The notes under the pieces: generated by a model
Seen by the model: only the letters and a program-made list of their open reading frames with translations
What the model was told of the DNA's origin: nothing
Databases searched by the model: none
Source of the DNA: Clarkia xantiana subsp. parviflora
Taxonomy: Eukaryota; Streptophyta; Magnoliopsida; Myrtales; Onagraceae
Direction of reading: 5' to 3'
Assembly (NCBI GenBank): GCA_036873135.1
Contig: JAPTYO010000001.1
Location: forward strand, 52,646,624 to 52,710,623
Length of the DNA: 64,000 nucleotides
Made by a program: the position numbers and the translations under genes
Shown: piece after piece, positions 23,473-34,982 of the stretch
How positions within the stretch are numbered: position 1 is the first letter of the stretch
Layout of the letters: every line of letters starts with the position of its first letter

Positions 23473-24020
23473 CTCAGTAGGGTTTTAAAATCCACAAAAA
23501 ACTTAACTTAGCCACCAAGTAACAATAATTATAATAGATATAATTTCTAAATATATTGCACAATATATATATATATATATATACATTTCGGACATATCAA
23601 TAATATATATATATATATATATATATTTACTAAATTGTTTAGATCCTATATTATGGATATAAATCTATCAACAATATATTTCCTCAATCTTTAGGCAATA
23701 AATTAATACGAAATATATTCATAATCCTACAATTATGAAAATAATATAATATTTTACATTGACTAAACCCTAGGTACACCGCCTTCGACCACCATGAATC
23801 CGTCGTCGGCCACCGCCGGGCAGACGACGGAAACATTTTTTTTTTAATATAATAGCCATGGCTTTGCCGTGGCCCTAGGGTTTGGTGGGAAATTTCACGG
23901 TCAAATTTTACCTCGATTAAAAATCCAAACTTCGATCTTGACTAAAATTATGTTTTCATTAATATTCATGAACACAGATTTAGCAAAATCACGAACACCC
24001 TACACAGACTCTGATACCAC
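23473..24020 (-). mobile_element. AT-rich spacer and leader fragment of an LTR element
   Basis: The right part (about 23765-24020) is the untranslated leader of the element whose LTR starts at 24021. The sequence tctgataccac directly abuts that LTR and is the complement of the initiator-tRNA primer-binding site TGGTATCAGAG. The left part holds two (TA)n runs, about 23565-23582 and 23603-23626. No gag or pol follows, so the element is truncated. Confidence 0.6.
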
Positions 24021-24616
24021 TGTTGGATTTAGTGGATATAACTACGGAATAAACACTTGTATATGTCATGTAAATAATTACGCAGCGGAATAAAGAGCAC
24101 ATACCAGTTTAGCTTTTCGCAGCCCAAGATCGTCACGAGGGAGTTTACGATTTGTCGGACGGTGTCCTGTCGGAACACTTTGTTGGAGAGAAATCCGCAG
24201 GCAATGGTATCCACAGCAAAGTCTCTTCAATACGGTGACGAGATGGATCTCTGGGGTAAATTGTTGACACAATTTCGACACCTCCTTGGTGTTGCTACCT
24301 TCTGTCGAACATATGAGAATATAATAAGATGAATTTCTTGTCTAGTCAACTAAAAGGGAGAAAATGATTAACCCTAGGAAAATCTCTGACACCTCCTATT
24401 TATAAGAGGAGGTGGCAAAATCCACTTAAGGTTCTCCCTATAGTTCGGTCGGACCTAGCATTAATTGGGTTTGCCCCATTTTGGGTCAATTGTGGCTCAT
24501 AGGGATTTTGGCCTAACCCAAAATCATTTGTGCCTAACATCAATTATGCTTAATTTGTTGGGTTTATATTAATGGGGTCCCAATTACGGCAGACCCATAT
24601 TTACGAAATGCCAACA
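24021..24616 (-). mobile_element. copia-type LTR with adjacent primer-binding site
   Basis: A 596-bp LTR, TGTTGGATTTAGTGG to ATGCCAACA, same family and length as the solo LTR at 22877. The primer-binding site at 24009-24020 shows it is the 5' LTR of a minus-strand element. The flank after it (TAGAC) does not match the CTCAG flanks of the neighbour, so the two are separate insertions. Confidence 0.8.
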
Positions 24617-24906
24617 TAGACATATTAATTCATAATTATTTATATAAATTAATTATTTTAATTTTTGTTTAAAGATCTCGTATATACATGTATAACACGA
24701 TAGCACGACACAAACCCACACGAAAAATTCAGTAACGTATTCGTATTTGTAAAACGTAGTATGATAAGCTACTTACCGTATGTGTTCGCATTCAGAAATT
24801 TTAACACGATATGACTTGACATGCACAATAGCACACACGATATAACACGAATTTTCACTCCACTCTTAATCAACCACTATACCACAACTATCAGTGATAT
24901 TATAAT

Positions 24907-25714
24907 GGTTAAAGGTACTTTTCATACCACATGTTTGGCCGAATGTGGCTTTTAGTACCGGATGTTTGGTTTTGTATACTTTTGTACCAAACGTTTGAAA
25001 AAATGTGACTTTTAGTACATCCGTTAGTTGGCCGTTAGTTTTTTCCGTTAAGTGACATGTGCAAGTCACGTGACCGACCCTAAACTTTCAATTTCGTTCA
25101 ATTTAGTCCCTCAAATATGTTCATAACTTTTGATTTGTTTATTTTAGTCCCAAAACTTCAAAATCAATTTCAATTGAATCATCGAACCCAATTGACCTAG
25201 CCGGACCTAGCCTAGGTCTAGGTTCGAACCTGGGTTGGGGTCGCCGGACCCAGCCGACCCTGACCCAGGGTCGGACCTAGCCCAAATTCGACCCAAATTA
25301 GGCTAGGTCCTAATTGACCTAGCCGGACCTAGTCTAGGGCTAGGTCCGACCCTGGGTCAGGGTTTTCTGGGTCCAGCGACCCCGAACTAGGGTCAGACCT
25401 AGCCCTGGGCTAGGTCCGGCTATGTCGATTGGGTTCAATGGTTAAATCGGAATCGATTTTGAAGTTTTGGGACTAAATTAAACAAATTAAAAGTTATGAA
25501 TATATTTGAGGGACTAAATTGAATAAAATCGAAAGTTTAGGGTCGGTCACGTGACTTGCACATGTCATTTAACGGAAAAACTAACGGCCAACTAACTGAT
25601 GTATCAAAAACCATATTTTTTCAAACGTTTGGTACCAAAAGTATACAAAACCAAACATCCAGTACTAAAAGCCACATTCGGCCAAACATGTGGTATAAAA
25701 AGTACCTTTAACCC
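24907..25714. mobile_element. MULE-type foldback MITE
   Basis: Long inverted arms run from GGTTAAAGGTACTTTTCATA to TATAAAAAGTACCTTTAACC. Both contain gtcacgtgac and gcacatgtc (arms near 25050 and 25550). The interior consists of tandem and inverted gacctagccggacctagcc units. The 9-bp flanks tattataat and tattattat agree at 7 of 9. It has no coding capacity. Confidence 0.8.
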
Positions 25715-25903
25715 TATTATTATTATTATTATCTGCAGCATCTTCAAAGTTGAACAACTCCCCCATTCCCTTACTGGTCACCATCATGCAGGGGGCGTGT
25801 GAACCCTTGTAATTAGAAATACGGTCAACATAACAGGTCCTAGGTGTGCACCTCTTGTAATTGAAAATCTGATCAGAGTAGCAGGACCCCAAAACTAGCT
25901 ACA

Positions 25904-27155
25904 TTGATGTCCATCTCTCTCTTCATATACCCCTCTTTCAATTTATCTCCATCTCTCTTAATTTCTTCTTCGTTATTTTCTCATGGTCGGTCGCCGCCGT
26001 GCATTCCGCCACCATCTTCAGTGCTGCATCCTCCCTCCGCCACCACCACCTCCCTCATTCTGCGCTCCACCTCCACCACCACCCTGTACTCCGGCCGCCC
26101 CTCTGTTTTCACCACCGTCCCTCAGTTTCCATCGTCACCGGCGTTTCTGTTCCCACCACCGCATTGGCGGACCCAAGATCCGGTGTCAGGGGTGCAATCA
26201 GTGGCGAAGTCAGGATCCAGGGTCAAGGGTGAAACCGATTCAAGAATGCGAATGACATGTGAATTTGTCTTGCAACATACTTAACCTCGTTATGTCTTTA
26301 GGGAAAAAAGACATGTATTTTTCAAGTAATATTAAATGTTAATCATCCCACCTATTCTACTTTAACCTTGTTTTGTAATTAATATTTTGTGAGGTGTGAT
26401 AACGTGCTAGCCATCAAGCAATCATAATTTCAAAAATTTATGTATAGGTGGAATGACTGACCTTTGGTATTAACTGAAAAAGACATGTCTTTTTTCCATA
26501 AATACATAATGATGTTAAGTATGTTGCAAGATATTTTTTCATGTCATACGCATGCTTGACGGTTGATTAAGCATGTATAAAAAAAAATCGTTGATCATAC
26601 TATCTATCGTTAAACTAAATTAGGGCAAAAAAACTATGTCCAATTACTTTGGTAATACCATTTGTTTATTTAAACGAACATTTATTATTCCTTATAATCT
26701 TAGATAGTTAGATATAGTCTTAGATCTACACTTATACATACGAGCGATATTTACAAAATAAATATAAGATGATAAATAGTATTATGCATAAAATGTTATT
26801 TAATGATAGGGAGTGCAACAAGCATTTTTTTCATATTTAAGTTAGGGAGTGTGAAATTTATGTATCCACTAAAGTATACACCATATCTATAGAAATTATA
26901 TAAAGCACCCCCTCAAGTACATGTAGGTCCGCCACTGCTCCGCCGGCGCCGTCGTTTCCATTCCCACCGTCGCTGCCACCGAAATCCGACATGTCCCTGA
27001 TTCAGAAAGGTTCATATGGCTTTTTTACCATTCTAGTCATATTGACCGCTCTACGTGGTTTGGTGAAGTTCTTGAGGCCTAAATCCCACGGTAATGCTCT
27101 TGACCATGTCATCGAGGCAGTGGAGTCCGGTTTGGAACTGGCGGGTGGTAGTTAG
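25904..27155 (+). pseudogene. proline-rich reading frame split by a hAT-like insertion
   Basis: The left part (25904-26161) encodes a Ser/Thr/Pro-rich stretch that resembles a transit peptide or linker. The right part (26946-27155) continues proline-rich (SFPFPPSLPPK), then has a hydrophobic segment FFTILVILTALRGLV and a short C-terminus ending at TAG 27153-27155. The right part alone could start at ATG 26991 and give 54 residues. Subtracting the 776-bp insertion plus one 8-bp duplication puts both parts in the same frame without a stop, about 155 residues from 25904 (TTG) or 154 from the ATG at 25907. That suggests a single former exon. I do not recognise the protein and expression is unknown. 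Confidence 0.4.
26162..26937. mobile_element. hAT-like non-autonomous insertion
   Basis: Ends are CATTGGCGGACCCA and, inverted, CAGTGGCGGACCTA. The 8-bp flanks caccaccg (26154-26161) and ctccgccg (26938-26945) agree at 6 of 8. A second CAGTGGCGAAGTCAGG lies inside the left end at 26206. An internal inverted repeat pairs cttgcaacatacttaac (26267-26284) with gttaagtatgttgcaag (26515-26531). No transposase is present. Confidence 0.5.
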
Positions 27156-27720
27156 TTGTTGATGATGATTAGAGGTATATCATATCATACTCTATCTTAA
27201 AAGTGAAGATTGTCTCTCTAATTTAAGCATACCTAATTTACCCCTACTCACTATACCTAATTTGTCCCTACACCCCACATTGCAAGCGTTGCACCTCTTT
27301 TATTCTTTTTTTATTTGTTTTTTTTCCAACTCCTCTTTTATTCATTATTATTATTTCACGGTTTTACCAAACCTCATCTCTTATTCTACTTTCCGAACAT
27401 ACGCTTTCTTCTTCAACCAACTCTGCAATGCGCGACACGACTTCCCTGAATCCCTCTGCACAACTGCCTCCACCTTCTACCAGGTTGCTCACTTGTCTAA
27501 CCGCACGCCCTTCGCCATTCGAGCTTACTTACTTATGTCAGGCACCCGTCGTCCAGAAAGTATCAGATCAAAGTTTCGATCAACAATTTTTCTCATTTTC
27601 TATCCCCGTAATCCTATCTATATTGCTCGACAACCAACCGTCTTTTGTGCCTCCTGATTCAACTTTCATTCACATCTCAATATCCACCACATGTTCGGTC
27701 AAATTCCTCAAAGAATATTA
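27156..27720. other. non-coding stretch, possibly Helitron-like
   Basis: It begins with tctatcttaaaagtgaagat near 27191, reminiscent of plant Helitron 5' ends, then a pyrimidine-rich run. No hairpin-CTRR end was identified, so I make no firm call. Open frames here lack any recognised domain. Confidence 0.25.
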
Positions 27721-28623
27721 GGGCACGTTTGATTGTCGGTATTGCGATATCCTAATACCGGTATTAGCTAATACCGTGTTTGTGTCAACTTGGTATTGGT
27801 ATTAGCTAATACTTGGTATTAGCTAATACTCAATTATAGAAGAAATTTGGTATTAATTAATACCATCTAAAAGTAAAGCATTAGCTAATACCAATCTCCT
27901 AATTACCAATTTACCCTTGTAATATATGACAAATTCTCACTGTTTACATCGTAGCTTCGGGCCGGACCCCGTTTACATCGAAACTTCGGACACGGGTCGG
28001 GCCGAGTCATGTTCGGGCCGGGCTGGACGGTTCGGGCCGGGCTGGTCGGTTCAGGCCGGGCAGGTCGGTTCGGGTCGGGCTGGTCGGTTCGGGGCGGGCC
28101 GGGCTGGGTGGTTCGGGCCAGGCAGGTCAATTCAGGTCGGGCTGTGCGGTTCGGGCCGGGCTAAGCAATTCGGGCTGTTCGGGTCGGGTTGCTTTATGTT
28201 GCTTTGGTTTAGTTCGGGCTAGGCCCGGCTAGAACGGGTCGGGCTAATCACTTTTTTTAATTGTTTTGTACTATTTTCTTTATATATATACATATTTATA
28301 CATTAGCAAAAATAGTTTTTACTATTTATACATAAATTTGATTTTTTTAATGAAAAATATTATTTTAAATAATTGAAGTTACTTTTTTTTGTTAAATGTT
28401 ATCTTTGTTAAATTAATCATATGTAAAATATGTCTTCATTGAAAATGCAAGTAAGGGTATTTAGGTCTTTTAGTCATTGTATTAGGATGTCCTAATACAA
28501 AGTTCATTCAAACATTTTATTAGGATATCCTAATACATGGCTCAATCAAACATTGTATTAGCTAAGCATGTATTAGCTAATACCGGTATTAGGATATCGC
28601 AATACCGGCAATCAAACGTGCCC
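27721..28623. mobile_element. PIF/Harbinger-type MITE with GC-rich minisatellite
   Basis: Near-perfect inverted repeats of about 55 bases start GGGCACGTTTGATTGTCGG and end CCGGCAATCAAACGTGCCC. TTA duplications flank it exactly (27718-27720 and 28624-28626), as expected for PIF/Harbinger. Length is 903 bp. Inside, about 27955-28240 is a GC-rich array of roughly 20-bp units around cggttcgggccgggctggt. The interior has no transposase. Open frames through the array are composition artefacts. Confidence 0.85.
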
Positions 28624-28626
28624 TTA

Positions 28627-29703
28627 GGTTTCTAGACGTCTTCCCTCTGTCTGGCATGTTAGGTTGCTTGACACGTTCCCTCTTTTCGGAAGGTCTCAGC
28701 TACTTCCCATCCTTTCTGGGGTAAAATCTATTTACAAGCTGAGATGATTAAATTGCAAAGTTGGATCTTTGGTGAATGCAATATTCATAATGAAGACACA
28801 TGCAGTTCTCATATTGAAGTCTGGCGTGGACACTTAGAGGTATTGTTCATAATTATTTTGGCACATGTTCTATTTATTGCTGCTATTAGATTGAGTATGA
28901 TGAATGGTAATTTTCATATTGTTAGAGTGTAAATTCTTGTATAATCGCAATTTACAACTTTTCTTCCGAATTGAAAGTCATCTTACCTGTATTAGCGGAA
29001 GCCTTATGACATTTTAATTTACATTGGCACGAATGTGGAGTACATACAAATCGTTCCATGAATATTTTGTAACTCATTTTCTAAAATTTGAGGCAGTCTA
29101 AATCAAATGCTTCTAATTTATGAAAACTTAGACAAATAATTTACCTGGGATATTTAAACTCAGAGCCTATTTAGTTCATAAATTTCCTTCCGATTTTTTC
29201 TCAATATACATAACCTATTTATATTTAACTATTCATTTATCTTCTTATAGTATGCTATTCAGTCACTTATCAATGATGACACTATAAAAATCAACTTTTG
29301 CATCCAGATGTATGCTAATACTACTTTGTTTCCACTTTTTTAATTTCTCCAATGTTACTTTATTTTTTGGGAGGTTGAAACATGCTTTAGTTTTGTTATG
29401 TATGATATTTTGTATTATGATAATTATTTAAACCAACTTCAATGCTTGATAGCTGAATGTTGTGAGAACGTACCTTCAAAATCTTGATGAACTTAATGAA
29501 TTGTAAGAATTATAATATTCAAGGTTGTGAAGTACTTAGGCAGTTCCCAACCTATCAAACTTAACTACAGAGAGTGAATGTGAAGGACCGGAGAAGCTAC
29601 ATCAATTTGGTGGAATTTATGATATGAAAGCATTGTTGAAGATAGCCGATCTATGTTTCCTAAGTATGCTATCTGCTTTCATTAACTGATAATCTCTTCT
29701 AAT
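28627..29703. other. non-coding DNA between MITE and CACTA element
   Basis: Gene-like GC content occurs at 28627-28900, with a 62-codon frame lacking a known domain. The rest is AT-rich. It may be the right part of whatever element the PIF-type MITE inserted into. Nothing else is seen. Confidence 0.3.
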
Positions 29704-30269
29704 AATCACTACAAGAAAACATAGTCAAATAAAACGAACTTTGACACGGGGTGTTTCCCGTGTCAAATTGACACGTCATCATAGACGGATTTGGCACGAC
29801 CTCTTATTTGACACGTCAGTTGAGACGAGTTTTGTCCTCGTGCCAAGTTGACACGACCTTTAAGACGGGTCTGACACGTCTAAAATAACATGGGCATTCC
29901 TCGTGCCAAATATGTCTATGAACAGTATTTGAAACGCCCCTTAAATCGAATTAGAGACGACCCAAACATATGTAGTTTTATGAAATTAAAATTTTGCCAT
30001 TGAAAGTTCTGCAATACTTAATTCAGATTGCACGCATTGCCACTAGGCTAAGTGGTTTTTTTTTTGCTATAAATTGGGTGACAACTTATCTAATATATAC
30101 AATTAATGAATAAGCCTAATTAAATTTGGTTAAAATATTTATTAATGATGTACTTTTAATATAAATAATTATTCCTAAATCATTATACCTTAAACCATAA
30201 AACACTATTAAAATATATAGAAAAAAATAAAAAGTAGTACAAGTGTTTTAAATACGAAAATATTTACCA

Positions 30270-31620
30270 TAAACTGTATACCACTATACCCTAAATCATC
30301 ATACTCTAAATCAATAAACCATAAATCACAAACCACTATACCCTAAACTATAAATCAATACTCTAACACTATATCATAAATCACTATAATCTAATTAATA
30401 TTTTCCAACTTAATTTTAAATGTGATTTATGGTATATATGACTACTTAAGGCATACACTAATGATTTAAGTTAGAATGACTTAACTACTAAGTAATTTAA
30501 GGTATGTAGTGGTGAATTAGATGAATATGTGATTTAAGGTATATAGGACTACTTTAAAGCATACACTAATGATTTAAGGTAGAATGACTTAACTACTAAG
30601 TAATTTTAAGGTATGTAGTAGTGATTTAAGGTATATATGACTACTTTAAGGCATACACTAATGATTTAAGGTAGAATGAGTTAACTACTAAGTAATTTAA
30701 GGTATGCAGTAGTGATTTAAGGTATATAGGACTACTTTAAAGCATACACTAATGATTTAAGGTAGAATGACTTAACTACTAAGTAATTTAATGTACGTAG
30801 TAGTGAATTAGTTGAATATGTGAATTAAGATATGTATAAGACTACATTAAGGCATACATTAATAATTTAAGGTATAATGACTTAACTCTTAAGTAATTTA
30901 ATGTATGTAGTAGTGAATTAGATTAAATTGTGATTTAATGTAATTATGACTACTTTAAGGCATACACTAATGATTTAAGGTAGAATGATTTAAGTAGTGA
31001 ATTATCTTTGCCAAAATCCTAAATCATAAACTAATATACTTTAAATCATAAACCAATACCCCTAAACATATATACTATAAATCACCATACCCTAAATCAT
31101 TATACCATAAACCCTATAAACCACTTGATCCTAAAATATCTATATTTACAAAATTACGTTAAAAACACACATTTAGAATACCCATATTAATTTTAGAAAA
31201 TGGTAACAATATGATGTTAATTTCTCCTTATACTTAATCATTTTACTCTAAATTATTCAAAACCATAAACTAATATACCCCTAAAGTACTATACCCTAAA
31301 CTACTATACTCTAAATCACCATACCCTAAATAAATATACCATATATCACAAACCACTATACCCTAAACCATAAATAAGCATCCTAAACCACCATACCCTA
31401 AATCACCAAACCCAAAATCACTATAACATAAACCATAAACTACTATACCTTAAATCATAACCCAATTCCCTAAACCACTATACTCTAAATCACAAACCAC
31501 TATACCCTAAACAATAAATCAATACTCTATACTCTAAATCACAATACCCTAAATCACGATACCCTATATCATAAACTAATATACCCTAAACCATAAATCA
31601 ATATACTCTTAACTTCCTTA
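30270..31620. repeat. tandem and CCCTAAA-like repeats inside the CACTA element
   Basis: Six copies of a unit containing gcatacactaatgatttaag start near 30451, 30559, 30651, 30742, 30852 and 30960. Spacings alternate between about 91 and 109 because an 18-base segment is present or absent. On both sides (30270-30400 and 31010-31620) the DNA is a degenerate series of tataccctaaatca words. These resemble the telomere unit CCCTAAA but are not regular. Confidence 0.75.
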
Positions 31621-31624
31621 CACA

Positions 31625-31916
31625 ATTTGAAGCGATTCCGAGATGGATGCACCAGGAGTGCACTAGGCAAGCTATATAGGTAGTGAATTTGCCGAAACCG
31701 AAACATAGTATTGAATGAATGTATAGTAGTGAATTAAGATATATTGAATTAGGTATTAGTTAATTAAGGTTTATTTCATTAATGAATATTAGTGAACTAG
31801 GATAATATATAATTTTTTTGTTATTTTTTAGGAATGTTTTAATTTTCCGACTTTCGGCTCGGAAAATTTGAAGCGATTCCGGGATGGATGCACCAGGAGT
31901 GCACTTGGCAAGCCAT
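31625..31916. repeat. direct repeat of a 50-base block
   Basis: A block beginning atttgaagcgattccg and including ggatgcaccaggagtgcact occurs at 31625-31675 and 31866-31916, spaced 241 bases, with few differences. It lies inside the CACTA element. Origin unknown. Confidence 0.6.
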
Positions 31917-32459
31917 ATTGTATTTGACTTAAATTAAAATTTATAAAATTGACAATAGTATATATATATAATGTAATAAAAAGCTTATAAAGTTAAATTG
32001 TGGATGACCATTTAAGTCATATGGTTAAGAACATATAAACATTCATAGTGAATGATTTTATCTTTTAATAATAGTTTAATTTAATTAAGTCATATTCCTT
32101 TTGTAATTAAGAGCCTATATTTGTGATTTTATTACTTGTGTAATTAATTTTTTTATGTGTTATAAGTTTATTGGTGATCTATGTGTCTGTAACTGTGGTG
32201 ACCATTATTATTAGTGTATAATTAAGAATTAAGATAAATATTAATATAAGAAATATAGATATCTAATCATTGGATGAGTAACTTGACAGTGAGTTAATAT
32301 TGCAATTAATTTTAATAATTAATTTATATGTTAAATACATGCAATGCTTATTTTAATCCACATGAGTTGGTAATTAAGTTGTAATAATCCTAGCCATTTA
32401 ACTTAAATCCAGTTAAATAAACTAATGAATTATCTTTTAAAATAAAAAAGAAATTACCC

Positions 32460-32790
32460 TAAATCCTTATCCACTCAACCCTAGTAACGCTTTCAGAGAA
32501 CTCCCCCCTCTCACAATACAATTCACGGCATTCTCTTCTCCTAAGTCCTAACCCTAAGAAAAAAATTGACAAATCGGCGGTTCATCTTCTCGAATCTTCT
32601 CGCGTGCGCGCTCCAGAGCGAATCTTGTAGTGTCCTGTCCGTCATTCCTCCGCCTCCCTTCGACGAACCACACCTCCAGCTTCGACGAACCGCGCCTCAA
32701 GCTTCGACGAACCACGACCCAGCGGCGACACGCTTCAACCCCTTCTCGACATCTCAGCTGTCTTCGTCGATGAATTCTTGAATAAGTATG
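32460..32790 (+). other. leader-like captured fragment with 21-bp repeat
   Basis: The composition changes to C-rich and gene-like. Three tandem units of about 21 bases around cttcgacgaaccacgcctcaag lie near 32658-32720. An open frame runs 32566-32781 without a recognised domain. This looks like the 5' end of a captured host gene. Exon-like pieces at 33213-33300 and 33485-33590, whose frames I cannot assign, may belong to it. Confidence 0.35.
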
Positions 32791-34355
32791 TCGCTTCCAT
32801 GTAGATTGAGCTTCTTTAAGCAGAGATCTGAGATCTTGGCTCTGTTATTTTTTTTTTTTTCTATTTTGTGAAGATGATTTTAACGATGATAGTGTTATGA
32901 ATCTACATGATGTGAGATCTGATTATCGTTAGCTATTGATGTTAATTTTTTCCTTAAATTGTGTGATTTTGTGAAGTTGTTCTTGAGCAAGAGTACATCG
33001 AGTATGAAATCAGCTCATTCTCCATGTTCTATCTATATTTTGCTCATTACTGCTGAATCTGAAGTGGAAAGCTATGCATTGTATTGCAGTTAATGTGAAG
33101 AGCAGTTTTTCATTCATGTTTTACAAAAGAACTATATTAACCTGCTGTACATTTTCACTCTCTACTCATGTTGCTTTAATCACACTTTGTGTCATTGCCT
33201 TGCAACTTTAGGAGTGTGGGATCAAAAAGGAGGCAACTCCACCTGACCAAGATGTAACCATCGTTAGAGGTGGTATGGTTGGAATTGCTTTTGCTGGTTC
33301 CCTTGGGAACTACTGTTATTCAACTGTTGTATTTTGTCATGATTGTGCTTGCTATTTTTCTTGATTGAGGGTCTTATTATTGGAAACCAAATATGAATGT
33401 CATTAACTAACAGACTTGTAAAAATAATGAATCTTAATAATCTAACCATATATCAGCTTTCCCTCACCGTTTCTGTTTATGCAGGAGCTCAATTGTGAAT
33501 CGTGTCATCCCTAAGCTATTCAGCCTTCCATCTGCAATCATGGCTGCCTCGGTTTCAAATCGTTTACAAGAGGCATGGATTTCTCGGTATGCAATCAATG
33601 GTTGCCTCTGTTTTTTTCTGCTAACAATTATATTAGGTTAAATTCTTGAAGTCATGTGTCCAATGTACCGGTTCCGTTGCAGACGAATTAAGAACCTTTA
33701 AGGTTGATGGGAACACATAGAATCCATACTAGGGTAACAAACCGAGGATTTGGTCTTTTGAATTGATCTCTGATAACAAATGTCTTTATATCATTTTGAC
33801 ATTTTTAGGAATTGATTTTCGAGTCTAAACAATGGTTAGTTTACGAGGAACAATGTCTAATGATAAAAAATTTTAGTTTCTATGTTTAGTTGATTGAGAA
33901 AGGTCTATGTGGATTGATCTCTATATTAAATTGATCTTTACAGGTAGGTGAGAATTCATGCGGAGAGACAAATTTATGTTGTTAACACAGCCAAAGACAA
34001 CCCTTCTATAGAGTAACTGAAATGTACCCTGTCACGAGTGTATACCTTTTGGGCCTGACAAGTCAAAATTGACTTAAAATTATCAATTATCAAGGTTAGT
34101 GGTATATAAATTTTCTGCAAACTGATGAAATATAATCATGTAGGATCTATTCATCTTAGTATAATCATGCAAACTGATTGAACATCTATAGGATTTATTC
34201 ATCTTAATATAGTCATGCATATTGCTCCTTTTTTTTTCTCTCTCCCTCTCTTGATTTTAGCTAATTCTGTTTTGCAATCATCTCAATCGCACCCCAAAGT
34301 ACATCTTTAGTAATGTTTTGCTTTCAGATTCAATTTAACAGTAACGTTGTTTCAG

Positions 34356-34630
34356 CTTTCTACCGAGACACTTGAGAGAGATGTCTTATTCTTCATCTTC
34401 TGTAATGAGTGCATACTACTGTGTAAAAGAGAGGAAACAATGTGTACGGTCGGTGGAGAAGTATTTCAAGGACTGCCTGTGCAACATCAAGGATGATTTT
34501 ATGTTTGGATTCGGTATCCTTAGTTTGGTGTGCTGGGGAGTTGCAGAGATCCCTTAAATCATTACAAACTTCCGCACAAAGTCCAGCCATGGCGCGGCTC
34601 TCTTGGTTTTCTCATCACTTGGGTTGCCGG
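34356..34630 (+). pseudogene. captured PQ-loop transporter gene fragment
   Basis: The frame reads YYCVKERKQCVRSVEKYFKD, then LCNIKDDFMFGFGILSLVCW and GVAEIP. This is the N-terminal region of plant PQ-loop (lysosomal/vacuolar amino-acid exporter) proteins. The next codon, expected CAA for Gln, is TAA. After it the frame continues IITNFRTKSSHGAALL, then a one-base shift precedes FLITWVAG. The acceptor-like TTTCAG and the donor GG|GTAAAT keep exon borders recognisable. It is a single dead exon within the CACTA element. No later exons were found. Confidence 0.75.
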
Positions 34631-34797
34631 GTAAATATATATGTACATGCTTTCAGTCACTTTTATGTATTTCCTTTTTCCGTTGTTGATCAACTTAGCC
34701 TTTATTGCCATCCTTGGACAAATGTGACAGCTTTACTATTTAATGTCTTCCTTTGCTGTGAATTTTGGTGAGATATTGACAAAGATTTACTGACAGT

Positions 34798-34982
34798 CAA
34801 GAAAGGAGATTGAGAGGGAGCCAAAGTTCTCTAAGAATGGGGATGCTGGGAGGTGAAGATGATTCCGACAAAGCCCATGGTTGAGGGATATGAAGCAGAC
34901 TGTTGTTGTTGGTGTTATTAAGAGCGTTGAGAAGGACTCATATGAAGCCAAGATCACAAAGCTTACATCGAAGAAGAAATGA
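34798..34982 (+). pseudogene. captured EF-1alpha 3'-end fragment
   Basis: The sequence encodes EIEREPKFSKNGDAG, then in shifted frames VKMIPTKPMV, then after a deletion DMKQTVVVGVIKSVEK and a Lys-rich end at TGA 34980-34982. This is the C-terminus of translation elongation factor 1-alpha. The block that normally holds EYPPLGRFAVR is missing and in-frame TGA codons are present, so it is dead. It lies 168 bases after the PQ-loop fragment, inside the CACTA element. Confidence 0.75.

Noticed and set aside
22877..24616. One complete LTR retrotransposon with two 596-bp LTRs
   Set aside because: The left LTR has its own CTCAG duplication on both sides, the outer flanks of the pair differ, and no polypurine tract or pol lies between. 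They are separate insertions.
27903..28222. Open frames rich in Arg, Gly and Pro
   Set aside because: They translate the 20-bp GC-rich minisatellite inside the PIF-type MITE. There is no domain or splice context.
27191..28744. Helitron
   Set aside because: Only a weak 5'-like tctatcttaaaagtgaag was found. There is no hairpin with CTRR end and no AT target site that I could confirm.
30270..31620. Interstitial telomere array
   Set aside because: CCCTAAA words are frequent but not in a regular 7-base period and are mixed with accataaatca variants. They belong to a transposon interior.
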